Shown: in pieces, positions 44,333 to 59,300 of the stretch
How positions within the stretch are numbered: position 1 is the stretch's first letter
Layout: each line of letters starts with the position of its first letter
Assembly (NCBI GenBank): GCA_030063045.1
Contig: JAQSEB010000072.1
Coordinates: 124,001-188,000, forward strand
Reading direction: 5' to 3'
DNA length: 64,000 nucleotides
Source: Pratylenchus scribneri
Lineage: Eukaryota > Nematoda > Chromadorea > Rhabditida > Pratylenchidae
Translations under genes and position numbers: made by a program
Notes under the pieces: model-generated
Database searches by the model: none
The model's input: the letters and a program-made list of their open reading frames with translations, nothing else
What the model was told of the DNA's origin: nothing

Positions 44333-47300
44333 ATGAAATCCTCGGCCGGGGGCCCATTTGATGGCCGAAAAAGCGGCATTCTTTACTCCCTCAAAACATT
44401 TGCCTTCATCCTTATTTTCGGCCTTTTGATCACCGTCGGTGGATATGATCAATCAGAGGATGAACCGTAAGTTCATTTGGGGGAAAAATTAAAACGAAAC
44501 CTTTTTCGAAAAATACAAAAGTCTGAAATCTGATATTTGGTATTTTCCTAAAAATATAAATTCTTGGCTTTTTATTATTTTCTGAATATTTTCCAAAATT
44601 AAAAACCTTTTTAAATTTGTTAACATTGTTGGCTATTCTAAAAATTATTTTTGATTTTGTTCATAGCAAAATTTTGTATTCCAATTTGTTTTCTCTTCGA
44701 AACATTTGTGTTTTCCCTCAAAAAAATTTTGTACCCTCAAAAACATTTTGTTTTTTCCCTCAAAAAATATTTGATAAGTTTATGAATGAAGATTCTAATT
44801 TTCCAATTAATTCAGCATCTACCTCACCACAATGGACCAGCATCATTTTGTACTGCCCTTTATGCAAATGGACCAATGCATGCCCCTGCCTGGAAAACCG
44901 GTTGTTGATTCATTTGGGCTGCATTTCCGTCTGCCGAATGGATTCTTGTGCCCCAAGTCTGGGTTGGTTTTGTGGCCTTAATTAATATGGCAATCTGCAA
45001 TATATATTCAATTTGACATTTTAATGGATTTTCTAACTTCATGAAACGCTCATTTATCCTAATCAATTTTCACGCATTTTTAAATTTTCTCAAACAGATT
45101 GATCATTTGCTATCGAAGCCAACTGGACCCAAGCAGAACGACCAATGGTCTGACTGCGGGAAAGCAATATCAAGTGCGCAATCATCCGGCACAAGTAGGC
45201 CAAATTTTCTTTTAATACAGTATCCATTTTGTAGTTTGTGTCCTTCTTTTATGCATTATTTCGATCTCTTTTTAAACCATTTCATTTCATATTGATTGTG
45301 AATGAATTAATCATTTTAATTTAACCCAAAAATTTAACATTTCTAATAAAATTTCAAATTCACAGATGGATATTGTGGAAAAATGTCGCAAGGAATATCC
45401 AGGAGAACGCGATATTTTTCATGGCATTCGGATCAGCACAAATGAAAAGGAAGAAAAGATCATTTTGGAGCTGTCGATCACTGATCACATGTTTAATAAA
45501 TTGTTGTTAGTTAATTAATTTTCTTCTATTTTTAATAGATTTATTCTGCCCTTGGTGGACCATTTTTGGATCAATTTCGGCCGAGAGAACTCTTTGTCAT
45601 CATTTGTCCGCCTTCCTGATAAAGAAGTTGGAGTGATAAGTGAGTTTTAATTGAATTTTGGAAAAATCACCAAAATGTTCTTGATTTTTTAACGAATTTC
45701 ATATTTAATGTCTTTGGGCCAAAAATATTACCAATTTGATTCTTTGAATTTTTCCAAATTCCTCCATTTCATTACGGTCATTTTTCGATAAATTTTAAGG
45801 AATTATTCGGAGATATGCTCGCGATAATATCCAATATGAAGGCTTTATGGACAACATTGGAAATGGGGCAAAAATGCAACAATTTGTTGGCCTTTGGCTT
45901 CTCGGCATGGACATTTTGCCAATGGAATTCGTGAAGGAGTTGCATTTGTTTGTCTTCCGGGATTGTAATTGCACAATGGAAGCCTGGGTTCGTTTTTATT
46001 AATTTTGGAATTCATTAAATTTCGAATTTTCAGTTCACCCATCCAATTTATTCGGTTGATCCAGAGCGACTTCCTTCGCTGAATTATGGCTCGAATGAAT
46101 GCAAAATAAATAATACGGTGGTGGAAAAATTGGAAAATATTGAAACAATGAAGAAGGGCGACATTATCACAATTTGGTTCTCTCCAATTGCCGATACCAA
46201 ATTCGTCGACATTAGAATGAAAGGATATGGCCAGGACAGAATCTTTGCCATGTCAATTGTGGTCTCAAATGAAAAGATCGAATTTTATGAAGCGGTAAGC
46301 AATGAAATTTCAAAATTATTTTATTATGGGAAAATGGCCTTATTCTGATATTCAATTTCAATCCCCATAAATATCTTAAAAATATTTTAAAATATATAAA
46401 ATTGTCTCCGTATTAAGAATTGGGATTACCGGGTATTGCCAACACATTTGCCCTCCGAACACGGATTGTTGCCACCGGCTTCGAATATTCGTGTTGAAAT
46501 TCACGTGCATGAATATTCCTTCGAAGTTGTTTATGTGCAAGATGATAATGAAAACATTGTGGGAAACAACAATTTTTGGCCAACTGGTGGAAAAAAGATT
46601 GAGGAATTGAAGGATGTTGTCATTTCGGTGCATTCCAATGCCTTCATGGGACGTATTGGGAAGAGCGAAATTGAACATCAGGTACCTAATATATTTATGT
46701 AGTAGATAATTCTGGGAATTAGTTATTCCCGGGATTAGCTAGGGTTCTGATGAGCTAGCTAATTTCGGGAATCTCGGTTTTTAGGCATCGTGCAGACACG
46801 AGAGGCTCATTCGATTCGGCGTGGTCGATTTTCTATATGAACTTTCAATTACAGACCGGTTTAGTGGCTAGGGTTAGGGTGGGACCGGCCTGGGTTCTAG
46901 GGTCATGGTAGTAGGGGTTAGGGTTAAAGTTATACTATTCTGAAATTGAAATTTCATAGACTAAATGGCCCATGCCGAGTCGAATGAGCCTACTCTCGAT
47001 TTGCATGACACCGAAAAGCCGAGATTCCCAAAATTAGCTTGCCCAGACCCCTAGCTAAACCCGGGACTAACTAATTTCCAGAATTAGCTGTAACATTTAT
47101 AATATTAAATTAATAAATTGAAGGATTGGGAACCACCAAAATTGCCTTATTCCATGCGGCTGGCACAAGATGTCACCAGCGGGTCATCAATTCGAATTCA
47201 TGGAGTGATTGAGCCAAATGCCGAAAGCATCGAAATTAATTTGATGCATGATGCCCCGGAATGGCACCAATATATTGGCGCAACATGCCTTCGAATCCGT

Positions 47301-50300
47301 GTCGATTTTGTCAGCAATACCATATCGCTGAGCACATACCACAATGTAATTATTTCGAAAAATTAATATTATTTATACTAATTTGCATGAATTCAGAAGA
47401 AATTGTTCGAAAGTGAACCCATCAAACATCAAGATTTATTCAAAAAAGGAGAGGCGTTCGATTTGATCATTGTGATGGAGCGATTCACAAATGAAACGAA
47501 TCCGAATATTACTACCTTTTACTATATTGCGGTTAATGGACGTGGAATGGAATATCAAGGGGATTTGCCAGTTTGGACGATCAATTGGATTTGGGTAAAA
47601 TGGGAATTATTCAAATAAATTATCCAAATTAAATTCAGCTCAGAGGCGATTTGAATTTGCTGACTCTGCCAATTGAGAATTATGTGGTAATAAATAATGG
47701 AAATTTGAATAAAAATTAATTAAATTAAATAAATTATAGGAGGATCAAACTAAAATTGTTGAAAAATACGAATTGGAACATTTATTTATGGTGGACGATG
47801 AATTATGCTTTTCTGCCAAAACCGACAAAGCGCAGAATGGAGAAGAAAATGCATTCCAAATTTATTTGTTCCATGAAGCCAACGAAGAGGACGAGAACGA
47901 GAATAGTAAATATTAAATAAATATTTATTAAATAAAAGAAATTATTGAAAATGGCAAATAGAATAAAACGGTTTATAACTGTTTATAAATTTGTCCTAAA
48001 CCCACAAACCCTATATCCATTCGATAGATTTCGACGAGATGCATCGTTTGATAACGATTAGGTTTGGGTTAACCAATTTTTAAGTAGTTTTGAACCAAAA
48101 ACCATGTAAGGGTTTAAACGGTTTAAAACCTTTAATTTTTGGTCAAAATTCGAAAAATTATAAACCATTCGATGCTTCTTGAAGAGATCTATCGAATGGG
48201 AAATGGGTATAAGGTTCGGGGGTCTAGAACAAACCACAAAACCGTTATAAGCTTTTCGACATTTTCAATAATTTATTCACCATTATCAATACTCTATTCA
48301 CCATTATCAATACTCTATTCGCCATTTTTAATATTCTATTCGCCATTTTCAATACTCTATTCGCCATTTTCAATACTCTATTCACCATTATCAATACTCT
48401 ATTTGCCATTTTCAATACTCTATTCGCCATTTTTAATATTCTATTCGCCATTTTCAATACTCTATTCACCATTATCAATACTCTATTCGCCATTTTCAAT
48501 ACTCTATTCACCATTATCAATACTCTATTCGCCATTTTCAATACTCTATTCGCCATTATCAATACTCTATTCGCCATTTTCAATACTCTATTCACCATTA
48601 TCAATACTCTATTCGCCATTTTCAATACTCTATTCACCATTATCAATACTCTATTCGCCATTATCAATACTCTATTCGCCATTTTCAATACTCTATTCAC
48701 CATTATCAATACTCTATTCGCCATTTTCAATACTCTATTCACCATTATCAATACTCTATTCGCCATTTTCAATACTCTATTCACCATTATCAATACTCTA
48801 TTCGCCATTTTCAATACTCTATTCACCATTATCAATACTCTATTCGCCATTATCAATACTCTATTCGCCATTTTCAATACTCTATTCACCATTATCATAC
48901 TCTATTCGCCATTATCAATACTCTATTCGCCATTATCAATACTCTATTCGCCATTATCAATACTCTATTCGCCATTTTCAATACTCTATTCGCCATTATC
49001 AATACTCTATTCTCCATTTTCAATACTCTATTCGCCATTATCAATACTCTATTCGCCATTATCAATACTCTATTCGCCATTTTCAATACTCTTTTCGCCA
49101 TTATCAATACTCTATTCACCATTATCAATACTCTATTCGCCATTATCAATACTCTATTCGCCATTTTCAATACTCTATTCGCCATTATCAATACTCTATT
49201 CGCCATTTTCAATACTCTATTCACCATTATCAATACTCTATTCGCCATTTTCAATACTCTATTCACCATTATCAATACTCTATTCGCCATTATCAATACT
49301 CTATTCGCCATTATCAATACTCTATTCGCCATTTTCAATACTCTATTCGGCATTATCAATACTCTATTCGCCATTTTCAATACTCTATTCACCATTATCA
49401 ATACTCTATTCGCCATTTTCAATACTCTATTCACCATTATCAATACTCTATTCGCCATTTTCAATACTCTATTCGCCATTATCAATACTCTATTCGCCAT
49501 TTTCAATACTCTATTCACCATTATCAATACTCTATTCGCCATTTTCAATACTCTATTCGCCATTATCAATACTCTATTCGCCATTTTCAATACTCTATTC
49601 ACCATTATCAATACTCTATTCGCCATTATCAATACTCTATTCACCATTATCAATACTCTATTCGCCATTTTCAATACTCTATTCGCCATTATCAATACTC
49701 TATTCGCCATTTTCAATACTCTATTCACCATTATCAATACTCTATTCGCCATTATCAATACTCTATTCGCCATTATCAATACTCTATTCGCCATTTTCAA
49801 TACTCTATTCGCCATTATCAATACTCTATTCGCCATTTTCAATACTCTATTCACCATTATCAATACTCTATTCGCCATTATCAATACTCTATTCGCCATT
49901 ATCAATACTCTATTCGCCATTATCAATACTCTATTCGCCATTTTCAATACTCTATTCGCCATTATCAATACTCTATTCGCCATTTTCAATACTCTATTCA
50001 CCATTATCAATACTCTATTCGCCATTTTCAATACTCTATTCACCATTATCAATACTCTATTCGCCATTTTCAATACTCTATTCGCCATTATCAATACTCT
50101 ATTCGCCATTTTCAATACTCTATTCACCATTATCAATACTCTATTCGCCATTTTCAATACTCTATTCGCCATTATCAATACTCTATTCGCCATTTTCAAT
50201 ACTCTATTCACCATTATCAATACTCTATTCGCCATTATCAATACTCTATTCACCATTATCAATACTCTATTCGCCATTTTCAATACTCTATTCGCCATTA

Positions 50301-53300
50301 TCAATACTCTATTCGCCATTATCAATACTCTATTCGCCATTATCAATACTCTATTCGCCATTATCAATACTCTATTCGCCATTATCAATACTCTATTCGC
50401 CATTATCAATACTCTATTCGCCATTATCAATACTCTATTCGCCATTATCAATACTCTATTCGCCATTTTCAATACTCTATTCACCATTATCAATACTCTA
50501 TTCGCCATTTTCAATACTCTATTCACCATTATCAATACTCTATTCGCCATTTTCAATACTCTATTCGCCATTTTTAATATTCTATTCACCATTTTCAATA
50601 ATTTATTCGCCAAATTAAATACTATCCTTTATAATTTAGTTGGCGATATGCTTCTGAAAATGGAATTCACATTTGATGAAGAAGATGGAGAGGCTAAATT
50701 TATGGGGATGAATGCCAAATTGCATCATCTGAAAACGGCAGATGAACAGATCCCAACATTCTCCGATAAAAATCCATTGGGCTATGCCGGACAGGATTTT
50801 AGTGTTGTAATCAAAGCGGAGCGGATTAAAGTCTTTATGGACACAGCAGATGGAAAGAATCAAACCGTTGAAGTGAATCAATTCAACATTGTTTTAAACA
50901 GTGGAATTAGCTACACGTTTCCGGAAAAACCAAACGTTAAAATGCCACCATCATGGGCTGTGAATTGGCTCATAGTAAAAAAATATAATTTAAAATTCCT
51001 ATTAACATATATTATGTAGAAAATTATGCGGAAATTTCCCACTTTGCAATTCACACTTCCCCCAGTGAATTGCCTTACAATCACCCTAGTGAATTCCGCA
51101 ACAATATTCACTTTAGTGATTGCGATGAATATGCAAAATGAACAAGTGGGGATAAAATAGATAGAATGGGATTTCTCTCCCTTTCCAATGGATCTTTCCT
51201 CCTTTAAATCCTCCAATCCAAATCCCTTTTATTCAATTCTTCCTAATTATTCCACAAATCCAATCCAATCCACTTTTCCAAACTCACAATTCTCCAAGGC
51301 CTCCTGGCCAATTTCTCAACACCAAAAAGATGGAAATTCAATGGGATGAAAAATATAGGCAAAGGACGATTTTCTTGGTTTATTCCTTCAACGGACGAAA
51401 ATGGTGAAAAATGAATGAACTGATGAAGACTGCGGAAAAATGGCTTTTCCTCTGGTTTTTATAATCAAAATGAATCATTCTTCAAATTCTTTCCACGTTC
51501 TTCTTTCTCCCCGCTTCAAATTCCTCTCGAAACATCTCGTCTTCGACACTCCCCGCGCAAAAAAGATTCAAATTGTGCCGGAAAGTTGTCGGGCATTGAC
51601 ATCCATTTGGCAAAGTATTGTGCCAGTCGGTGGCATTGTTTGTTGGCATACATTTCCAAATTGCATGACTTGATGAGATTTGATGGCCACCTTTGAAAGT
51701 TGCTGCTGTGCTTGTCGTCGCTGGACAATTGGCAGCTTGGCATTGTTGATTGCCACTTCGGGCATAACTTTGGGCACTGAGCAGTTTGGGCCTTCCTTTG
51801 TGCCATTGTTTTGAAGCCAATCTTTGACATTTGTTGTTTGTGCTGCTTGGCCATGTTTTCCATATGTTGTCATCAATTGCTGCTGATGATTGGTGGCCAT
51901 TGCTTGTCCACTGACTAGGATAATGTCTTTGCATTGATTCGCACCGAATGTTTGCAATGTTGTTGGCCGTTTGCTTTTGTCAATTTCTCGATTTGTTGCA
52001 GCCAATTTCTTATCATGCTGGGCGGCGATTTGTCGTTGTCTTTTGTTGGCGAATTGTTGTTGTTGCCGGGCATATTGGGCCATGGGCTCATCCACAAAAG
52101 GGCCATTCCTTTGCCCTACAAATTCATCGGCTTCAGCCGAGCCTCCCCCCGGAAATTTCACAAATAAATTTCCAATGACAAGCGGCCAGAAAAATCCAAT
52201 AATCAAAATACTCAAATTAATTAATCCATTTATCCAATTATTCAAATTGAACTCAAACCAATTTCTATTTCGAACATTTTTACTCCCAAATCCCATTTTA
52301 TCCAATTTATTTTCATCATTTTCTAGAATACTTAATCTTATAACTTCCTTTATAATTGCCGTAAAGTTAATTTCCATCACAAAAGGAAAATCAAAAATCA
52401 TAGTTTTAATCCTGCCACGACTTTTCCAAGCAATTAAATTATTCAATAGATTTCCCATATTGAAGTTAAACCATTCTTTATCAAACCAAACTTTTGCCAC
52501 ATTTTTCAATCCAATTTGTCCAAATTTCACAAACAATTTTCTCAAAATATATAAATATCGCGGCTTATTATAGTAAACGATTCTACTGGCCAAGTAGAAC
52601 GTTCTTATGCGGAATGAGATTTGGGGAATTTGGGAAAGGATTTGGGAATGGGAAATGCCGATTGAAATGGCCAAGGGGAATGAGTGCGTCCACTCAATTG
52701 TTGATGAAAATGCCCCAGCCCTTCCCCAAACCCAATTCGTCCCAAAAGATGGTCAAGAATGGATGTTTATTTATTCATTAATTCCGCATGAAAATGGCAG
52801 TGGATGGAAAAACGATGCTGGGAGTCAAATCCAAGAATGGTGGTAGAAAGGCGAGAATAAAGGGGATAAAGTTGGATTAAATAAGCCGGGGCGATTCAAC
52901 ATAAAAGGGGAAGTGGGAATGGTCGGGATTGAGATTGAAAGGAGAAGTCCAAAGTAGGGGAGGATGAGTAGAGGGGAAATGAGGATGGGAAGGATGAATG
53001 GAAAATGAGTGGGCAAAGGTTGAAAGGGGGAATTGATTGGGCCACTAGAGCTAACCAAACCCTGGAATCATCACACGCCCCACCTGAGGCAAAACTGGTC
53101 CCTCAGTTTCAATTTTGAGTTTTTGTGTGTTTTTGTGTGTTTGCCCCTGACTATGACTTTGTCAAAGTCCTTTTTATGGTTATTCGGCCAAAATTTTGGA
53201 TCAACTCACCCAGGTCTATTTTGTGGTTTAAAGTCCTAAACCCTGTGGATTTGGATTGGTTGCCTGGCTCTGTGTTGCCTCTGGGTTTTCGCGGTCCCTT

Positions 53301-56300
53301 CGTCTGCCCCCAACTACCGATCCGTGACACGAATAGGCTTTGAGATCACCTATTCTATCCTCCATGTGAAGGAGTGCCGTAGGATTGGCCCCGTGGCACG
53401 AATAGACTTTGAGATCATCTATTCTTTCCTCCTTGCGAAGGAGTGCCGTAGGGTTGTGCAGCCCCCCGTTTCCGCTAGTCCCGGTTGAGACTGTGGTGAA
53501 CCAATGTTGGGCTACCATCTAATCCTTGGGGAAAGGTTTTAAACCATCAAACTTAGCCTGGATGAAAATAAATGAAAAAGATTAACCTTTTTTGTGGGCA
53601 AAGATCTTGGCTACTTTTTTTTTTGTGTGATCAATGCTTCAGGAAGAGAGTTGGTGCTTCTGGGGAGGCTAGCTGTGTGAACCCAATAAATTGTACCTTT
53701 CTATCCTTATACCTAGTAATGGATTGAAAAGAGATTTGTGAATGTGATGAATTTGAAGAGAGAAATTACAAAAATATTAGAAAATTTGAAAATTGACAAA
53801 ATATTAAATAACAGAAATAAATTTTGAATAAATTAGAGAAAAAAAAATTATTTAAAGAATTGTGGTTGTTTGAATTGTGAATGTGATTGTCCTGGTAAAT
53901 TGTATTCTTGCACATTGAGTTGCCGTTTGCCGACCACACATTGATTGTCCCATTGTTCATTTGGAGGCACATTGAATGGATTGAAGATCATTTATCTTGG
54001 AAAAGAAAATTGTGAAAGAATTTGAAAAAAAAAGGAACGCAAATTGGTTTGAATGACGAATGTTGATTATTTTGAGGCTTGGCTGTCCATTTGGAGCACA
54101 TTGAGCACATTTGATCCATAATGATGCCATTGGATGGGTTGAAGACCAATTAACTTGAAAAAGAAAAATTTAGAGAATGAATATAATAATAAAATGCAAA
54201 GTGGTTTTTGATGTCGGTACTGAACTGCCACAGAACTGGGAAGAGTGATCGGAGGAGGGCAATACTGGATCTAAAATAAGAATGCCAATTGTTCCTCCAA
54301 CATTAAACCGTCCATTGGTACAGTTGTGCCGTAAAATTAAAGTGAGATGAATTGAATTCGGTAAATTTTGGGTTTTGTTGTTCAGAATTATTTTGAAGGC
54401 ATTGTCGCTTTTGATTTGGAGTCGGCTCTGCCATTTTTTTGTGGTACCTGAAATTTTGAAATCTGGGAATTAGAAAAATTTAATTAATTTAATTATTTTT
54501 CGTTCATTTTATTTGACTTAATTCTCATAAAATTTTGTGTTATTGTTCAGTTTTTTCGTTTTTGCATTTCATCCAGTAATTGTTTTGTGATCAGTGTGGC
54601 CAATTCCTGAATGTCAATCGAATTTGCTTGGTGATCCTGGCTGGATGATTGATGATCAGATTCTTGCCAATTTCTAGGTTTGGAATAGCATTCATAAATT
54701 GTGTGTCCCTGCTTTCGACAGAAGGTGCAATAAAAGTCTTCCGAACTGAGTTCGAAGGTACTCTCATCACTGTTAATTTGTTATCGTTTTGGCTACTTTG
54801 CATTGCGAATAATTGGGGTTTCTTTTTGCGTTGGGCCAGCATTGCTTCCACTTCCATAGACTTGGTCCTTGCGGTTTCAAAATCGCTTTGCGTTCCGGTC
54901 AATTTTACCAAAAATGCCACATTTTGGTCCATTTTTTCCATGAAAAGTTCGCAAAGCCTCTCGCGTCGTGCCGGAAAAGTCATGTGCGAGTATGCTTGGT
55001 CAACTAGGCTGCGCAATCTTTCGGAGAAATCGGCTATTGTTTCGCCATCTTCTTGTTTTATGGCTGCAATGGTAGTTCGGGCAACTTCCCGCTTTTGTGG
55101 AGAGTCTATTTTCGCAGTGAGAAATTTGAGTGCATTGGCCAAGGTCGATTTTTGCTCATCAGTAAGTTCGTCAAATAATTGTCTTGGATGTCCATCTAAA
55201 GCCAGCTTCAACCGCGCCACTTTTTCAGCTTCGTTCATTTTGTTGCCAAATGCGTCGATGAAATCCTGAAATCTTTGTGACCAAACTGCAAAAGATTTGT
55301 GTGAATTGCTGGAATATGTATCGATGCTGTGATTGGAATTCATTTTCAAGCCTGAAATTTTACTTTTTAATATAAATTGGAAATTAGGTTGAATAAAACT
55401 AGCGTCCTAATTAGGTACGCTTCGTTCGCTTTATTAAAAATTTAATATTTGGTTTAAAAAATTTTGAAATTTTATTTTTGGAAATTTAAACCCACCTTTC
55501 CACTTGTTCGCTTTCTGTCCCAAGATGACTGCACAATTTGTGGTCGTTTCCAATGGGTCCTGTTCACTTTTGATGGCCCAAGGCAATTGTTTTTGTCCCA
55601 CACTGTCCAACTGTGCCCAATGGATGATTTACAGCCAGCCACCAACTTGCAAATGTCCTTTGATTGTTCTGAAAATATTCAAATTAAATAATGTAATGGT
55701 AGTTTTGGGATCCGAAGAAGATGTGGCGAATTGGTTTACCTCTCTGAATTGGGCCTTGGATTGTAGAAATTGGCCAAAAATTAATGTTAAAAACTTTTGC
55801 TTTTCTAAAAAGAATGAAAATTAAACATCGAAAAATATTTGAAAAGAAAAAGGCGAAAATGGATATGATTGAAAATGTAAAGTGAATGGCGGCGCATAAA
55901 TCTTTTGAGTCCATTAATGTTTGAGGTTGATTGTCTTATGTCTTTTCCATCTTTTTACAAAATGTTTGAAAATTGTGAAATTCTTTTGAAACGGAAGGAA
56001 AAATGCCGGAAGAATCGCTTAAAGCGTGAGAATCTTTTTCCATTTTCCCATTTGCTTATTCCCATTAGGTTGTTTGAGAATCCGAGCTTTTCCGGAGGAG
56101 CAGAATGCCTGAGAATCTTGATCGGATGGTCCCTTCTCAATCCTTTACAATTTCCGCTCCTTTACGGAAAAGTGGGAGAATGAATGGAGACAAAAAGGGA
56201 ATTGGATGATTGGTTAAGACCGATGAGACAATGTAAAAGCTCCGGAATTGGCCTAATGGAAGGAAAATGTAAGAAAAGGCTTGCTTTTTTTTTACTTTGG

Positions 56301-59300
56301 AATGTGGACTTTGCTTTCTAGCCTTTGATGAAAAATGTCAAAATTGTACAATTTTTGGTTAATTTTTGAGGAAGGGAAATTGGGGCAAGGTAAGGCTGAA
56401 TTGACCAGTCCTTTACTTACTTTTTGGATAGAGTGAAGTTTAATTATTTAATATTATTTTTGAAGGGTGGGATGGGTTGAGAGAATATGGAAAAAATATC
56501 TCCTTTTTAGGGTAGATTTATTCCTTTTGTAGTCAACTTGAGATTAATGAATTGGTTAATTTTTGTTGTTGAAGTATTAATTTAATTTTGGAATGTTTTG
56601 CCCTAATTAGGGTCAATTTACTCCGTTTATTTGATGAAATTTGGTATAAACACCAGGTAAAATATGCGCCAAAGAAATGCGAGGCATATGGAGGAAATGC
56701 GCTAGAGAAGGGCATATGGTAAGAAATGCACGGCATGTAGGAAGAAATGCGCCAGAATGGGCATATGGTGAGGAAATGCGCGGCATATGATAAATGGGCC
56801 GAAAATAGGCATAAAAGAGGGCTTTGCGCCGGAAAATTACATGCGAGAGGGCTTTGCGCCGAAAAAATGCATGCTAAATAAAAGTGCGCCAAATGAGAGT
56901 GCATGCCAAAAGAAAATGCGCCAAAAAATGCATGCGAAAGAGAGAAATGAGCCAAGAAAATGCATGCTAAATGAAAGAGCGCCAAAATAAAAGAAAGATT
57001 GGTCGGCCGACCGAAGAAAGATGAGCACAAATGAATGAGGCGCAAAAATTAATAGAAAAGGGCGCAAATAAATTGAGGCGCAAAGAAGATGTGGCAAAAA
57101 TGAAGGGCGCAAAGAAAGGCGCAAAAATGAACGCGATATGGAAAATGGCGCAAATAAAAATGGCCAAAGGGAAGACTCCATTCGGTGCTACCAGTAAACG
57201 ATTCTACTGGCCAAGTAGAACGTTCTTATGCGGAATGAGATTTGGGGAATTTGGGAAAGGATTTGGGAATGGGAAATGCCGATTGAAATGGCCAAGGGGA
57301 ATGAGTGCGTCCACTCAATTGTTGATGAAAATGCCCCAGCCCTTCCCCAAACCCAATTCGTCCCAAAAGATGGTCAAGAATGGATGTTTATTTATTCATT
57401 AATTCCGCATGAAAATGGCAGTGGATGGAAAAACGATGCTGGGAGTCAAATCCAAGAATGGTGGTAGAAAGGCGAGAATAAAGGGGATAAAGTTGGATTA
57501 AATAAGCCGGGGCGATTCAACATAAAAGGGGAAGTGGGAATGGTCGGGATTGAGATTGAAAGGAGAAGTCCAAAGTAGGGGAGGATGAGTAGAGGGGAAA
57601 TGAGGATGGGAAGGATGAATGGAAAATGAGTGGGCAAAGGTTGAAAGGGGGAATTGATTGGGCCACTAGAGCTAACCAAACCCTGGAATCATCACATTAT
57701 TCAATGCGCAATCAATTTTATCCAAAATTATATTCCCATAAAATAATTTGTTTGCCTCAAAATAACCCAAAATCCTCTTATTCCAATAATAACATTGTTT
57801 AAATTCTACTGATTCGCGCAATTTGATCGGGCTATAAAATATTAATTTCCTTTTTATTTCCAAATTCCTTTCATTATACAATTTCTTTTCCTTCACGCCA
57901 TTTGCATAATCAGGCCTGCCTTCCGGGCATTTCCATGGCCATCCCACTATGAGTTGTAACTTGGGCTTTTGTTTGGCAGCTTCCTCACCAAAAAATTTTA
58001 TCGAATTCATGTCATCTTTGACCATGAGTTTATCCTCTGTACCCAATATTTCTAGCGCGCGAAAATTATCCACATTTTCATTCCTTTTATCCTTTTTCGC
58101 CTTTGTTTTCACTTCCCCTTTATTCAATGAATCATATGCGCCATTCACAATATGCGCTTTATTATCTAGTTGCCCGCTGGTCTTAAAATCTGCCAGCTTC
58201 TTCAGGGCTTGGCCTTCTTTAGGCCGTTTAAAACTGGGGGCTCCCCTAATGGCCAAAACCACTCCCTGGGTTCCACATTGACCACCTTGACCCCCTTCCC
58301 CATCATTTATATTACTTCTTTTCTCCAATTTCGAACAAATAATTCTATCATGGCTTTCAGAGCCGTTCGGGAATTTGCGCTTTGCTGTTCCTTTATTCGC
58401 TTGCCCATTTTTCCAATCTATTCCATCCTGACCTAATAATTGCGCGCTTTTATTAATTTTTCCGCATTTCCCTGAATAATGTCTTTCATCCGAAGACAAA
58501 AATTTTGGCGACTTATTGTTCAATTGCGCCCTTTCTCTCCCCTCAAAAACTTGCCCTCTATCATACCTGTTTCTAAAAAATTTTCGGCCATTTCTCATAT
58601 TATTATTTCCATTATTATTCCTATTTCGAATATCGTAAACCCGATTTGCCCCTAACCTTTTGCAGGATATCAAATCCGCCTGCATTATGTGGCCTAGGCC
58701 TTCCAACGGCCTTTCGCCATGGCCCTTCTCCGGCCATTCAATCCTGGAGGTTCCCCTAATGGCCACAACCGCCCCATGGTTTTGCAATTGGCCACCTTTA
58801 CCCCCATCGATTACATTTCCATTCTCCACATTAGAAATTTTTGCACAAATATAATTCTTCTTCATTTCATAATCTGGGCAATTCCGTTCCAATTCAGGTT
58901 TACTTTCGACCAGGCATCGGTCTTGGGCAGATAACCGGCTAGCCCATTCGCCGGGAGTCTTCATCTTCATCCTTTCACATATTCTCGAATTATCTGTATT
59001 ACTGCCAAACAAAATTTTCGGGTACTTCTTGACCCGTTCTGTCCTTCCCTGGAATGTAAAACGTGATAAAATTCTCGCCTCCTTAGGCGAGCCTCCCTCC
59101 TTGATTTTCACATTTTCCGAATTCCTCAAATTCCTTGGGGTTTTTAAAATCAAAATCTCCCCATAATTACTAAATCTTTCTTGAATTTTCTTTAAACGGT
59201 TCAAAAAATGATGGTATCGTCGCCTCGTCTCTGAATTTCCTTCTAACAAACTCTCAATATCCATCGCCATCTTTCTAGCCTCATCCATCCATTCATTAAA

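Larger units (their letters stand above)
52572..57696 (-). mobile_element. LTR retroelement II, nested in element I
   Basis: Two 504-bp direct repeats (52572-53075 and 57193-57696) are flanked by the 4-bp duplication TTAT (52568-52571, 57697-57700). On the minus strand the LTR starts TGTGATGATTCC and ends near CGTTTAC(T), followed by TGGTAGCACCGAATGG as a likely primer-binding site; a purine tract AGGTGGGGCG precedes the distal LTR. The two LTRs encode identical chance peptides and look identical, so the insertion is very recent. Only a gag-like frame is present; no polymerase region is recognisable. Confidence 0.9.

Noticed and set aside
46860..46935. TAGGGTTAGGG motifs (also near 33737 and 62363) as telomeric repeats
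   Set aside because: Only one or two units each, inside element spacers or intergenic DNA. Nematode telomeres are TTAGGC, so these are chance or element sequence.
48139..50613. 812-residue plus-strand and 572-residue minus-strand heptad-repeat proteins
   Set aside because: Both come from the same 21-bp satellite, whose length is a multiple of three. Flanking exons of the galectin-like gene splice over it in phase.
53228..53518. Minus-strand frame with a repeated Cys-His-Gly segment in element II
   Set aside because: It arises from a 66-bp tandem duplication in a part of the element with no other coding sign.
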